DNA of 64,000 nucleotides, taken from positions 1 through 64,000 of the forward strand of contig DATIYF010000103.1 in the NCBI GenBank assembly GCA_035517775.1, given 5' to 3'. The position numbers were made by a program, and so were the translations under genes. The number at the start of each line of letters is the position of its first letter. The stretch's first letter is position 1. The notes under the pieces are model-generated. The model made no database searches, was not told where the DNA came from, and saw only the letters and a program-made list of their open reading frames with translations. Positions 16,381-24,100 of this stretch are shown piece by piece. This DNA is from DATIYF01 sp035517775 (GTDB lineage Bacteria; Acidobacteriota; Terriglobia; Terriglobales; Acidobacteriaceae).

Positions 16381-16593
16381 GGCTGAGTATGGACCTCTCG
16401 AGAGGCGCTGAATAGCTCCGCAGGCGTCATAGGCACGTGGAGGGCAGACCTCAGCCAGGCAAGCCCCCGAAGACGGCGCCGTTGGCGGCGCAAGTTTGAG
16501 CCTCAGGCGCTGAAGCGCGTCTTGAAGATGAGGTGACGATTCGTGGCGCTGAAGCGCGACGCTTCCACCGGACAGTGGGTTTCCAGGCAGATA
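16381..16593. other. Intergenic gap with two GCGCTGAAGCGC hairpins
   Basis: A 213-base convergent gap. GCGCTGAAGCGC occurs at 16507-16518 and 16546-16557, each a 5-base stem with a GA loop, 39 bases apart. Similar flanks (GGCGCTGAAGCGCG) suggest a small repeat unit. No T-run terminator is seen. Confidence 0.55.
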
Positions 16594-17082
16594 CTAGGCA
16601 GAGGTTTCTTTCGGGGCAGGCTTCACAAACAGGATTTCGAAGACCAGCAGGCCGGCGCCCACCACAATCGCGCTATCGGCCACGTTGAAAGCCGGCCACT
16701 GATATTGGCCGATGTAGAAAAGCAGGAAGTCCACCACTTTTCCGTTAACCAGACGGTCCCACAGGTTGCCGATGGCGCCGCCGAGAATCAGCGAGAGGCC
16801 CACGCCGGTCGTGGTCAAAGAATGGCTATTCTTCCACAGCAGGGCGACCACGATCACCAGCGCCACCAGGGAAAATAGCACCAGCATGGCGATCTTCCAC
16901 TCGGAGGGCGAGTCGGCGAAGAGGCCGAATGCCGCCCCGCTGTTCTCCACGTGGGTGATGCGAAAAAAACCGGGGATGACGGTAATGCTGTCGTGCATGG
17001 AGATGCGGCTGGCCACCAGCCGCTTGGAAAAGCGGTCGAGCAGAACCACGAGAAAAGCAATCAGCAGATGATACTTGCGCAT
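16594..17082 (-). CDS. lspA: Lipoprotein signal peptidase (signal peptidase II)
   Basis: A 162-residue inner-membrane aspartyl protease that removes the signal peptide from diacylglyceryl prolipoproteins. Four membrane helices are evident. Catalytic residues lie in GGAIGNLWDRLVNGKVVDF and FNVADSAIVVGAGL, and the conserved N-terminal HVENSGAAFGLF block is present. It follows ileS by 86 bases on the same strand, the classic ileS-lspA arrangement. The many lipoproteins in this window are its likely substrates. Confidence 0.97.
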   Translation of the reverse strand: MRKYHLLIAFLVVLLDRFSKRLVASRISMHDSITVIPGFFRITHVENSGAAFGLFADSPSEWKIAMLVLFSLVALVIVVALLWKNSHSLTTTGVGLSLILGGAIGNLWDRLVNGKVVDFLLFYIGQYQWPAFNVADSAIVVGAGLLVFEILFVKPAPKETSA

Positions 17083-17124
17083 GGTGTAATGTGAATTCTC
17101 ATGCCCTGCCTCAAACCCGGGAAC

Positions 17125-17160
17125 TTACCCACAGAGGGCGCTGAGGACACAGAGAACACC
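17125..17160. repeat. Dispersed intergenic repeat, CTCTG family (copy 2)
   Basis: ACCCACAGAGGGCGCTGAGG then ACACAGAGAACACC lies between ileS and lspA. It is the reverse complement of the CTCTGTGtCCTC..CTCTGTGG pattern near 34092. It is non-coding. Confidence 0.55.
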
Positions 17161-17168
17161 CAACGAGC

Positions 17169-19988
17169 TTAAGGCTCGCTTTCAATCTCCCGCAGCACGG
17201 CGCTGCAGCGCTCGCAAACCCTGGGATACCTCTTATCCTCGCCGACGTGCGTCGAGTAATTCCAGCAGCGCTCGCATTTCTCGCCCTCAGCCTTGAGGAC
17301 TTCGACGGTCACGCCGCCAGTGCCATTGCCCGAAGCCGCTGGCTCCAGCGTCACCGCAGAAACGATAAACAGGTATCGAAGCTGGTCCTGAAAGCGAGTC
17401 AGCACGGAATAGACCGGCTCAACCGCGGTCAGCTTCACCCGGGCCTCCAGGCTGCCGCCGATCAGCTTGGCATTGCGCACGTCTTCCAGGGCTTTAAGCA
17501 CCTGATCACGAACGCTGCGCAGCGTGTTCCAGTCTTCATTCTGTTTTGCATCATCGGCCGGCGCGCCGCCAAGAATGTCTTCCGTGGTTGGAAATTTCGC
17601 CAGGTGACAGCTCGCCGCCCGGCCGGGCAGGGAAGGCAGGTATTGCCAGACCTCTTCGCAGGTGAAACTCATGATAGGCGCCAGCAGGCGGGTGAGCGCT
17701 TCGCCGATGCGCCAGATGGCAGTTTGCGCCGCGCGCCGCCCCTGCGATCCGGGAGCGAAGGTGTAGAGCCGGTCCTTGAGAACGTCGAAGTAAAACGCGC
17801 TCAGCTCCACCACGCAGAAGTGGTTCATCCCCTGGTAGATCTTGTGGAAGGCAAACTCGTCATACCAGCGCATCACTTCCACCGAGAGCGCCCGCATCTG
17901 CCGCAGCATGTACTGATCAATCGCCTCCATCTGCTCGAAGGGCAGCGCGTCCTTCTGCGGGTCGAAGTCGTAAAGATTGCCGAGAACGTAGCGGAAAGTG
18001 TTGCGAATCTTGCGGTAGTTCTCGGCCATGCGCTGCATCAGGCGCTCGGAGCCGACTACATCTTCGCGGAAATCCACTGAGGCAACCCAGAGGCGAACGA
18101 TCTCGCCGCCCAGCCGGTCGGCGATATCTACCGGGTCCACATCATTGCCGCGGGATTTGGACATGGCGCGGCCCTCTTCGTCGAGCGTCCAGCCCGGGGT
18201 GAGCACCAGGCGATAGGGCGCCCCGCCCTTGAAACCCATGCCGCAGAGCAGGGAAGACTGAAACCAGCCGCGGAACTGGTCGCCGCCTTCCAGGTACACG
18301 TCTGCCGGCCAGGGCAGGTTGGGCTCGTGTCCGAGCACGGCGGCGTGACTGGATCCCGACTCAAACCAGACATCAAGGATGTCAGTTTCCTTCTTGAATT
18401 TCGCTCCCCCGCATTGCGGACATGTCAGGCCGCTGGGCAGCAGGGCATCGGCTTCCGGCGTGTACCAGGAATCTGCTCCCGAGCGGGCGAACAGATCCGC
18501 CACTTTGAGATTGACCTCGCGGTTGTTCAGCACCTGGCCGCAGCCTTCGCACAGAAAGACGGCGATGGGCACGCCCCACACGCGTTGCCGTGAGATGCAC
18601 CAGTCGGGGCGCGTGGCGATCATGTTCGACATGCGCTCCTCGCCCCAGTCCGGGTCCCAGCGCACTTTCTTGATCTCTTCCAGGGTGCGGGTGCGCAGTG
18701 TGCCGCCGTGCATCGGCGTCTCCATGGAGATGAACCACTGCTCGGTAGCGCGAAAGATCACCGGGTTGTGGCAGCGCCAGCAATGGGGATAGGAGTGATC
18801 GAGCTTTTCGGTATGCAGCAAGACGCCGCGATCTTTCAGCAGGTCAATGATGGGGGCATTGGCGGCCCACACCTTCAGGCCGTCGTATTCAGGAAGCCCG
18901 TTGCGCAGGATGCCTTTGGCATCCACGTTGCTGGTAGCGTCCAGGCCATACTTCTGGCCGGTAGCAAAGTCCTCGGCGCCGTGCGAAGGCGCGGTGTGGA
19001 CCACGCCGGTGCCCTGGTCCATGGTGACGTAGTCCGCAAGCACACCAATCACAATGCGTTCGAGAAAGGGATGCTGGAACTTCAGCCGTTCGAGCTGGCT
19101 GCCGGGAAAACGAGCCAGTTCCACGGCGTCCGCCAGCCGGCACTTCTCTATGACTACGTCCTTCAGTTTGGCCCCCACGATGAAAACTTCTCCACCGGCT
19201 TCCAGGGCGACGTATTCTTCTTGTGGATGAAAGGCCACGGCCATGGAAGCGGGCAGGGTCCAGGGCGTGGTCGTCCAGATGAGGGTCGAGACTTTCTTGC
19301 CTTTGAGTGCCGGATCGAGCTTGGCCGGGTCATCGCGCAGCGCGTATTTCACCCAGACGGTGGTGCTGGTGTGGTTCTCATACTCGACTTCCGCCTCGGC
19401 CAGGGCGGTCTCATCATGCATGCACCAATAGACCGCGCGCAGGCCTTTATAGACGAACTTCGCTTCCAGAAAGGAATACAGCGTGCGAATGACGTAAGAC
19501 TCATACTGCGGCGTCATGGTGGAGTAAGGCCGGTCGAAGCGGCCAAAGACGCCGATGCGCTTGAACTGGCTGCGCTGCAGGTCGAGATATTTCTCGGCGT
19601 ACTTGCGGCATTCCAGGCGAACGTCGGTGGGCCGCATCTTCAGCTTCTTGCCGCCCAGCATCTGGTCCACTTTGATTTCGATGGGCAGCCCGTGGCAGTC
19701 CCATCCTGGAACGTAGGGCGAGTCAAATCCGGCCATGGTCTTGGACTTGACGATAAAGTCTTTCAAGCACTTGTTGAAGGCGGTCCCAAGATGGATCGGC
19801 CCGTTGGCATAAGGAGGGCCGTCGTGCAACACATAAATGGGCGCGCTGCGCCGTGCCTTGCGGAGCAGATCGTAAATCTTCATCTCCTCCCAGCGGGCCA
19901 GCAACTTTGGTTCGTTCTGCGGCAGGTTGGCCTTCATGGGGAAGGCGGTCTTAGGCAGATTAATGGTAGATTTCAGCTCTAGCGGCAC
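17169..19988 (-). CDS. ileS: Isoleucyl-tRNA synthetase
   Basis: A 939-residue class I synthetase that charges tRNA-Ile with isoleucine and edits valine. The HIGH-type motif is PYANGPIHLGTAFNK, the CP1 editing segment has TLIWTTTPWTLPASMAVAF, and the KMSKS motif is AMSKSRGND. The C-terminus has a zinc knuckle C-x2-C (EKCERCWNYS) and a second C-x2-C (VCERCSAV), so it is the bacterial-type enzyme with a C-terminal zinc module. It leads an operon with lspA. Confidence 0.98.
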   Translation of the reverse strand: MPLELKSTINLPKTAFPMKANLPQNEPKLLARWEEMKIYDLLRKARRSAPIYVLHDGPPYANGPIHLGTAFNKCLKDFIVKSKTMAGFDSPYVPGWDCHGLPIEIKVDQMLGGKKLKMRPTDVRLECRKYAEKYLDLQRSQFKRIGVFGRFDRPYSTMTPQYESYVIRTLYSFLEAKFVYKGLRAVYWCMHDETALAEAEVEYENHTSTTVWVKYALRDDPAKLDPALKGKKVSTLIWTTTPWTLPASMAVAFHPQEEYVALEAGGEVFIVGAKLKDVVIEKCRLADAVELARFPGSQLERLKFQHPFLERIVIGVLADYVTMDQGTGVVHTAPSHGAEDFATGQKYGLDATSNVDAKGILRNGLPEYDGLKVWAANAPIIDLLKDRGVLLHTEKLDHSYPHCWRCHNPVIFRATEQWFISMETPMHGGTLRTRTLEEIKKVRWDPDWGEERMSNMIATRPDWCISRQRVWGVPIAVFLCEGCGQVLNNREVNLKVADLFARSGADSWYTPEADALLPSGLTCPQCGGAKFKKETDILDVWFESGSSHAAVLGHEPNLPWPADVYLEGGDQFRGWFQSSLLCGMGFKGGAPYRLVLTPGWTLDEEGRAMSKSRGNDVDPVDIADRLGGEIVRLWVASVDFREDVVGSERLMQRMAENYRKIRNTFRYVLGNLYDFDPQKDALPFEQMEAIDQYMLRQMRALSVEVMRWYDEFAFHKIYQGMNHFCVVELSAFYFDVLKDRLYTFAPGSQGRRAAQTAIWRIGEALTRLLAPIMSFTCEEVWQYLPSLPGRAASCHLAKFPTTEDILGGAPADDAKQNEDWNTLRSVRDQVLKALEDVRNAKLIGGSLEARVKLTAVEPVYSVLTRFQDQLRYLFIVSAVTLEPAASGNGTGGVTVEVLKAEGEKCERCWNYSTHVGEDKRYPRVCERCSAVLREIESEP

Positions 19989-20360
19989 GCGCTCGGTTTT
20001 CTCCTAAATGTCTGATTTTTTTCATTATAGGGAGCGCGGCAGCGAACGTCCATGGCAGGGCGGCGCGCTCACCGGGCATATGGGGAGTGGAAGAACCGGC
20101 CTATGAGATTTTGCAAAAGCGCTGTTGGCAAAGGAGAAAAACCGTGTACAATTTTGCGTAGCCACGTGACCTTTCTTCCGCGTGCGCCATCTAAAGAGTG
20201 TGGGCGGTTTTCCGCGGCAGCTTGGAATGAAGCGGGGTTGCGAACAGTTGGCGGAGTGCAAGCAACTTGGCAGTGTGCGTGCACATCCACTGGAGGAAGC
20301 GAGATTAGCTTTCGTCCGGAACGTCGGTGGACGGAATTTGGCTAGTTCAAGCTTCGTTAT
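19989..20360. other. Intergenic stretch between ileS and tonB
   Basis: A 372-base divergent gap without a convincing gene. It contains a good sigma-70 promoter toward tonB (20125-20152), leaving a leader of about 200 bases. I looked for T-box features (the AGGGTGGNACCGCG antiterminator) on the ileS side and saw none. Confidence 0.55.
20125..20152 (+). promoter_or_regulatory. Sigma-70-type promoter for the tonB-like gene
   Basis: TTGGCA (20125-20130), a 16-base spacer, then TACAAT (20147-20152). This is one of the best-matching housekeeping promoters in the window. It points to the TonB gene, whose ATG is about 209 bases downstream. Confidence 0.6.
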
Positions 20361-21359
20361 ATGGTGAGCACACCGGTTAAACCTCCCGGCAACGCCGGAC
20401 CCGAATTGAACCTGCTTCTTCCCAAGGAGACCTTTGAGCGGTCTCTGTGGAAGTCGCTGGCGCAGAATTTCGACGACTTTTTCTTTCCCAAAAAGCAGCC
20501 GCCTCTGGTGCTGGAATCGAAGCCGATTCCGGTCAAAGACATCTGGGGTTTTTACAACTACAAAAAGAACGGCGTGCTGGGTTCGACCGCGGCTCACGTG
20601 CTGCTGCTGGCGGTGATTATCGGCGGCACCATTCTGGCGCGGCGGCTGGTGGTGCAGATCACCAAAACGCAGCAGGTCACCACGTTGATTGCACCGGATG
20701 ATGTTCCACCCCTGCCACCCGCAAAGACGGCAGCGGGCGGCGGCGGCGGCGGCGGCGACCATGACAAGCTGCAGGCCAGCAAGGGCCGCTTGCCCAAGCT
20801 CGCCATGGAGCAGATCACCCCGCCGATGGTGGTGGTGCGCAACCCGAACCCCAAGCTGACGGCGGAACCCACCGTAGTGGTGCCGCCGCAGATCAAGCTG
20901 GCCATGAACAATATGCCCAATCTGGGCGATCCCATGTCGCGCATCCCCTCCGGTCCGCCTTCGAACGGCACCGGGGTGGGCGGCGGCATCGGGTCTGGCT
21001 CGGGCGGCGGCGTTGGCTCGGGCGAAGGACCGGGATATGGTCCTGGACGCGGCGGCGGCACGGGCGGCGGCGTGTTCCGCGTGGGCGGCGGAGTCTCGGC
21101 GCCCCGGGCGATTTACGCCCCGGATCCCGAGTACTCGGAAGAAGCCCGCAAGGCCAAGTATCAGGGAACTTGCGTGCTGTGGCTGATCGTTGGTCCGGAT
21201 GGGCATCCGCGCGATATTCGCATCGCCCGCAGCCTGGGTTTGGGCCTTGACGAAAAGGCGATTGAAGCCGTCAAGCAGTGGAAGTTTGACCCTGCCATGA
21301 AAGACGGCAAGCCGGTGGCCGTGCAGATCAACGTGGAAGTGGATTTCCGCTTGTACTGA
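20361..21359 (+). CDS. TonB family energy transducer
   Basis: A 332-residue inner-membrane protein that transmits proton-motive force to outer-membrane receptors. It has a cytosolic N-terminal domain of about 75 residues (longer than in E. coli TonB), one membrane helix (HVLLLAVIIGGTILARRLVV, about 80-99), a periplasmic linker with runs of Gly (residues about 127-133 and 205-245) and Pro, and a C-terminal TonB domain with APDPEYSEEARKAKYQGTCV, LWLIVGPDGHPRDIRIARSL and AIEAVKQWKFDPAMKDGKPV. The Gly-rich linker replaces the usual Pro/Lys/Glu linker. No ExbB/ExbD lies nearby. An intrinsic terminator follows at 21378. Confidence 0.92.
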   Translation: MVSTPVKPPGNAGPELNLLLPKETFERSLWKSLAQNFDDFFFPKKQPPLVLESKPIPVKDIWGFYNYKKNGVLGSTAAHVLLLAVIIGGTILARRLVVQITKTQQVTTLIAPDDVPPLPPAKTAAGGGGGGGDHDKLQASKGRLPKLAMEQITPPMVVVRNPNPKLTAEPTVVVPPQIKLAMNNMPNLGDPMSRIPSGPPSNGTGVGGGIGSGSGGGVGSGEGPGYGPGRGGGTGGGVFRVGGGVSAPRAIYAPDPEYSEEARKAKYQGTCVLWLIVGPDGHPRDIRIARSLGLGLDEKAIEAVKQWKFDPAMKDGKPVAVQINVEVDFRLY

Positions 21360-21377
21360 AGCTCGACTTCTTTAGCC

Positions 21378-21400
21378 AGGCGGCCACGCGGCCGCCTTTT
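21378..21400 (+). terminator. Intrinsic terminator after tonB
   Basis: GGCGGCC (21379-21385), loop ACGC, GGCCGCC (21390-21396), then TTTT, with an extra A-T pair at the base. It separates tonB from the convergent murI. Confidence 0.85.
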
Positions 21401-21412
21401 GCTTTTGCGGCC

Positions 21413-22213
21413 TCACTCTTTCAGGTCCACATGCTCCACACGCGCGATGGGCCGACCGAGAAAGCGCGCGCCGAGCCGGCTGAATTTTTCCACCGAATCG
21501 GTCGCAAAGAACTGCAGGGCCGGCGAGCCGGAACAGGTTTTAGGACCGCCGAGCTGATCTTGCACCGTGCGCGCCGTGGACTCAGCCGAATCAACGATGC
21601 TTACGTGCTCCGGCGCCACGCGCCGCAGCAACGGCTTGAGCAGTGGATAGTGGGTGCAGCCGAGCAGCAGCACATCCGCATTCTCAAATCCGTTGACAAA
21701 CGCCTGTTGCAGGTAAATGCGCGCCACCTGCTCGGTTACGGGATGCTCGACCCATCCTTCCTCGACCAGAGGGACCAATAGCGGGCAAGCCTTCTCGTTG
21801 GCCTCGACGCCGCGGGCGGCGAGCGCCTTATGGTAAGCATGGCTGCTGACCGTAGCTTCGGTGCCAATCACGACGGCCTTGCGCGTTCTGCTCGCGGCCG
21901 AAGCGCTCTCGGCACCGGGTTCGATCACTCCAATTACCGGGACTCCGGTAGCTTGCCGGATTTGGCCCAGCGCCAGCGCCGTGGCGGTATTGCAGGCGAT
22001 CACCAGAAGCTGCGCGCCCTGCCGCTCGAGAAAATGGGCCGCTTCAACGGCATACTTGGCCACGGTTTCCACCGACTTCGAGCCATAAGGCAGGCGTGCG
22101 GTATCGCCAAAGTAGTAGTAATTCGCGTCAGGCACGGCTTCAAGTAAGGCTTTAAGCACGGTCAGCCCGCCAAAGCCGGAGTCGAACACGCCGATGGTGG
22201 TAGTCGGAGGCAC
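21413..22213 (-). CDS. murI: Glutamate racemase
   Basis: A 266-residue cytosolic enzyme that supplies D-glutamate for peptidoglycan. The motifs are IGVFDSGFGGLTVL, VIACNTATALAL (first catalytic Cys) and VLLLGCTHYPLLKP (second catalytic Cys). It starts at GTG 22213. The stop of the upstream small frame (22215-22217) lies one base before this GTG, so translation of murI may be coupled to the frameshifted gene ahead of it. It would then be the last gene of a transcript that also carries the iron-transport genes. Confidence 0.96.
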   Translation of the reverse strand: MPPTTTIGVFDSGFGGLTVLKALLEAVPDANYYYFGDTARLPYGSKSVETVAKYAVEAAHFLERQGAQLLVIACNTATALALGQIRQATGVPVIGVIEPGAESASAASRTRKAVVIGTEATVSSHAYHKALAARGVEANEKACPLLVPLVEEGWVEHPVTEQVARIYLQQAFVNGFENADVLLLGCTHYPLLKPLLRRVAPEHVSIVDSAESTARTVQDQLGGPKTCSGSPALQFFATDSVEKFSRLGARFLGRPIARVEHVDLKE

Positions 22214-22214
22214 T

Positions 22215-22563
22215 CTAGGCTGGTCTCAAGCGCTTCAGATCCCGCTCCCGCAGCCGCACCTTAGGAATTGTTGTTCTCCTTTTCCCGGACAGCTGGTTCA
22301 AGGCTGAATCAATAGGCTCTCGACCGATGCGAAGCGTCTGCAGCAGCTTTCTGAGAGGATCTGACCCGTAATCCTGCAGGTCGTCCCCCCGGGCCCGGAT
22401 GGAGAGCATAAGTGACGTGGTAAGTGCTGGGAGTCCCGCGGGGAACACCCTCGGATTCCTGAATGTCAACGAATCCATGATGGACGTAGGCATCTTCCAC
22501 AAATCTTCCCGCTATGTCTTCGTTGATGACGCTAAGAACCTCTTTTGGTGTAGACCTGCTCCA
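22215..22563 (-). pseudogene. Frameshifted gene of unknown function upstream of murI
   Basis: Two overlapping frames look coding only in part. The upstream part reads STPKEVLSVINEDIAGRFVE then DAYVHHGFVDIQESEGVPRG and STYHVTYALHPGPG. The downstream part reads DDLQDYGSDPLRKLLQTLRI and GREPIDSALNQLSGKRR to the stop at 22215. They join cleanly if one base is removed from the C6 run at 22385-22390 (G6 on the coding strand). This is therefore either a one-base frameshift mutation or a sequencing/assembly error in a homopolymer. No ATG opens the upstream part. The nearest one (22564-22562) is one base out of frame. GC is about 45-55%, lower than the neighbours. The function is unknown. Confidence 0.5.
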
Positions 22564-22831
22564 TTTTTCTAAGAGCCGGGCCCGTCCCGGCAGCTACCAA
22601 TAGCTTGTCCAATTCGTGCACATATATGCCGATCACAGCTTTGGGCTTGGGGGGAAACCCATGGCGTTGCGTTTTTCGCGCTATGGCCGCCTTGAGCGCG
22701 CACTCCACTGCCAGCCCAGTACGGTAGTAGGCCCCCTCTCCGTGGCCGCCTGCCAAAAGAGTTCGGGCATCGTCAAGACGCATGCGAGCCAGCCGTTGAA
22801 AATCTCTGCGCGTCATTACCGCTCGTGTCAT
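22532..22831 (-). CDS. HEPN-domain protein, probably C-terminally truncated
   Basis: Ninety-nine residues with the start of a HEPN domain: MTRRDFQRLARMRLDDARTL, GAYYRTGLAVECALKAAIAR, YVHELDKLLVAAGTGPAL. HEPN proteins of this type usually run to about 130-140 residues and end with an R-x4-6-H or ERY/W-rich helix. Here the frame stops at KRGS, so the domain seems cut short. The start codon overlaps the stop of the ABC/DtxR gene (TAATG), so it is coupled to it. A perfect 15-base tandem duplication covers this junction and creates two possible ATGs (22831 and 22816). A nucleic-acid-related or toxin-like role is possible, but no nucleotidyltransferase partner is adjacent. Confidence 0.6.
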   Translation of the reverse strand: MTRAVMTRRDFQRLARMRLDDARTLLAGGHGEGAYYRTGLAVECALKAAIARKTQRHGFPPKPKAVIGIYVHELDKLLVAAGTGPALRKMEQVYTKRGS

Positions 22832-22841
22832 TACCGCTCGT
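22812..22841. repeat. Perfect 15-base tandem duplication at a gene junction
   Basis: GTCATTACCGCTCGT occurs at 22812-22826 and again at 22827-22841. On the coding (-) strand it duplicates ...GAGCGGTAATGAC, containing the stop of the ABC/DtxR gene and the ATG of the HEPN gene. Confidence 0.9.
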
Positions 22842-24099
22842 TCATTTCATCTCGACTGTATGGCCCGGCTGACTGAATTCCCTTGAGCTTGTTCGTGAGT
22901 TGTTCATACTCGCTATTCTTTCCGCAGCATTCTCCCGGCGGAATGGGGGCGCCGTGCGGGCAGGTGCGGGGATGGCCGAGGAAGGCGCAGATTTTGTCGG
23001 TCGCGCCCGGCGAAAGAATGTGCTCGAACTTGCAGGCCTGCTCTTCGATTTCGGTTTCGCTGTCCATGGCCAGGCTGTCGGTGAACAGGCGCTCGGCCAG
23101 GCGGTGGCGGCGAATCACGTCGGCGGCGCGCTTGCGGCCGCGCTCGGTCATTTCGATGATCATGCTGCCATCGCCGGTAGAAGCCCCCAAAGGCTTCAGG
23201 TTGTCGTGGCAGGGATTCACGAAGGGCCTGTGGACATGCCTCTCCGGGGGATGCGGCCCCGCCGCCACCAATCCCAATTCCGTCATTTTCTCCACGGCAA
23301 TGCTCACGGGCAGGGCGCCATGGACTTCCATATGCTCCAGCTCGGCGATCTCGCCGTGCTCGGCCATCACCCACAGTTCTTCCAGCACCTCGTCAAACTG
23401 CTCTTCATCGGCCATGGCGAAGACTTCCTGGGCGGCAATCCTGCCATGGTGCAGTTCGATTCGCCGGTCGGCCAGGCGGGCCACCACGGGATCGTGGGTG
23501 ACCATCACGATGGTCCGCCCCTGCTGATGCAGCTCGCGCAAAAGGCGCAGCACGATTTCCTCGTTCACGGCGTCGAGGTTGCCGGTCGGTTCATCGGCCA
23601 GCACGATTCTGGGATCGTTGATCAGCGCCCGCGCAATGCACACCCGCTGCTGCTCGCCGCCGGAAAGCTGCGAGGGAAGATGGCGGGCGCGCTCTCTCAG
23701 GCCCACGCGGGCCAGGGCGTCGAGCGCCTCCTGTTCGTCGGTCATGCTATGGAAATACTGCGCCAGCATGACATTTTCGAGCGCGGTGAGGTAAGGAATC
23801 AGATGAAATTGCTGGAAGACAAAACCGATCTTTTCGGCGCGTACCCGGTTCAGGTCTGAGTTGCTGAGCCCGGCCACATTCTCGCCATCGAGCCAGATTT
23901 CGCCGGAGCTGGGGCGGTCGAGGCAGCCGACCAGATTCACCAGAGTGGATTTGCCCGAGCCTGAAGGCCCCATGATCGCGACCCACTCGCCGGACTCTAC
24001 GTGGAGAGAAAAATCATCGAGCGCGCGAATCACTCCGCCGCCGCCGTGGGCTTCAGCCTGGGCGGGATACAGCCGGCTGACATGCTTCAACCGGATCAC
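22831..24099 (-). CDS. ABC transporter ATPase fused to a DtxR-like metal-sensor domain
   Basis: A 422-residue fusion. Residues 1-228 are a MacB/LolD-type ATPase: Walker A GPSGSGKS (44-51), Q-loop Gln about 96, signature LSGGEQ (145-150), Walker B IVLADE (165-170), switch His about 202. Residues 234-390 match the DtxR/IdeR/MntR family: a winged-helix-like region, TERGRKRAADVIRRHRLAER, then EEQACKFEH, and the typical ending LGHPRTCPHGAPIP. By alignment with DtxR, His332 and Glu336 (site 1) and Cys356, Glu359, His360 (site 2) are kept, while the site-1 His98 position is Glu. The recognition helix (LPVSIAVEKMTELG) is poor in basic residues, so DNA binding is doubtful. It follows the FtsX genes by one base. 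It would energise them and may sense iron directly. Confidence 0.9.
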   Translation of the reverse strand: MIRLKHVSRLYPAQAEAHGGGGVIRALDDFSLHVESGEWVAIMGPSGSGKSTLVNLVGCLDRPSSGEIWLDGENVAGLSNSDLNRVRAEKIGFVFQQFHLIPYLTALENVMLAQYFHSMTDEQEALDALARVGLRERARHLPSQLSGGEQQRVCIARALINDPRIVLADEPTGNLDAVNEEIVLRLLRELHQQGRTIVMVTHDPVVARLADRRIELHHGRIAAQEVFAMADEEQFDEVLEELWVMAEHGEIAELEHMEVHGALPVSIAVEKMTELGLVAAGPHPPERHVHRPFVNPCHDNLKPLGASTGDGSMIIEMTERGRKRAADVIRRHRLAERLFTDSLAMDSETEIEEQACKFEHILSPGATDKICAFLGHPRTCPHGAPIPPGECCGKNSEYEQLTNKLKGIQSAGPYSRDEMNER

Positions 24100-24100
24100 T

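Noticed and set aside
18708..19982. 424-codon open frame antisense to ileS
   Set aside because: The real gene is the synthetase with HIGH and KMSKS motifs. The antisense translation has no family pattern.
19989..20360. T-box riboswitch upstream of ileS
   Set aside because: I saw neither a specifier-loop pattern nor the AGGGTGGNACCGCG antiterminator sequence on the minus strand, and no terminator hairpin.
20720..21100. Poly-glycine runs in the TonB gene as a possible misassembly
   Set aside because: The frame stays open through to a normal TonB C-terminal domain, and Gly-rich linkers are plausible in a TonB-type protein.
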